Translations under genes and position numbers: made by a program
Origin: CAKUFA01 sp963646285
GTDB taxonomy: Bacteria > Bacillota > Clostridia > Christensenellales > Aristaeellaceae
Direction of reading: 5' to 3'
Assembly: GCA_963646285.1 (NCBI GenBank)
Contig: CAVIWF010000015.1
Coordinates: 1-47,134 of the forward strand
Length of the DNA stretch: 47,134 bases
The notes under the pieces: generated by a model
The model's input: only the letters and a program-made list of their open reading frames with translations
What the model was told of the DNA's origin: nothing
Databases searched by the model: none
Shown here: positions 47,063 through 47,134 of the stretch, piece after piece
Layout of the letters: each line of letters opens with the position of its first letter
Numbering within the stretch: the stretch's first letter is position 1

Positions 47063-47134
47063 ACCATCAACAAACCCTGGGTGGCATTGGAGGGCTCGCA
47101 AGCCCTTCAACTCTAAATCGAAAATCGGCGACAT
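47063..47134 (-). repeat. Dispersed palindromic repeat, copy 3 (cut by window edge)
   Basis: On the minus strand it matches 28397-28468 with two changes, from the ATGTCGCCGATTTTCG hairpin arm to TTGATGGTC. It runs off the right edge. Beyond its inner end lies the terminator at 47028-47059. Confidence 0.9.

Noticed and set aside
1..47134. Search by eye for tRNA, rRNA, prophage, transposase or replication-origin signals.
   Set aside because: None was found. The genes are chromosomal housekeeping, transport and envelope genes.

Overview
The window looks like a chromosomal contig from a Gram-positive Clostridia (Bacillota), probably gut-associated. Pointers are moderately high G+C, strong AGGAGG ribosome-binding sites, TTGACA-17-TATAAT promoters, and typical Firmicutes families: IreB, long HPF, an LCP protein, DUF3793, an ECF S component and reverse rubrerythrin. 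No tRNA, rRNA, CRISPR array, transposase or phage gene was seen. Both window ends lie inside copies of one dispersed repeat, with a third, longer copy at 28262-28470, so the contig probably ends where assembly failed at that repeat.

Layout. 1-5225: a minus-strand iron locus (feoA, feoA, feoB, a Cys-rich FeoB partner, a DtxR-like regulator) and a second unit (DUF3793 protein, flavodoxin). Both sit behind TTAG-N6-CTAA operators, so they look like one iron regulon. 5340-11574: plus-strand housekeeping genes ftsH, a degenerate NTPase, a small acidic protein, hpf, and a PRPP synthetase/GNAT/DUF3783 operon. 11581-18572: minus-strand cation P-type ATPase, pfkA, and a sugar ABC importer (binding protein and two permeases, no ATPase) with a near-perfect promoter and a LacI-like site. 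18640-25082: minus-strand envelope genes, including an SPFH protein with a zinc ribbon, a receiver-like protein without its phospho-acceptor, zinc-ribbon proteins and a DUF2142 membrane protein with its partner.

25083-30293: GH38 alpha-mannosidase, the long repeat copy inside a terminator, an ECF transporter S component behind a terminator-bearing leader, and a PAP2 phosphatase. 30236-31489: a small AT-richer islet with broken reading frames, its own strong terminator, a two-helix membrane protein and a 60-residue orphan. 31508-39985: rubrerythrin, uvrC, a DUF1858 redox protein, an LCP/zinc-ribbon/thioredoxin-reductase-like/DUF3298 operon, and glutamyl-Q tRNA synthetase. 40087-42990: nadR, ireB, a ferredoxin-fused aldo/keto reductase and a 21-residue-repeat protein. 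42996-47015: a MarR regulator with a heterodimeric ABC exporter.

The items most worth follow-up are the palindromic repeat found beside terminators, the structured leaders at about 5081-5160 and 29105-29245, the iron regulon with a DtxR-fold regulator lacking canonical metal ligands, and the islet at 30236-31440. No complete, clearly new multi-gene system was recognised. All calls come from reading the sequence; no database search was run.
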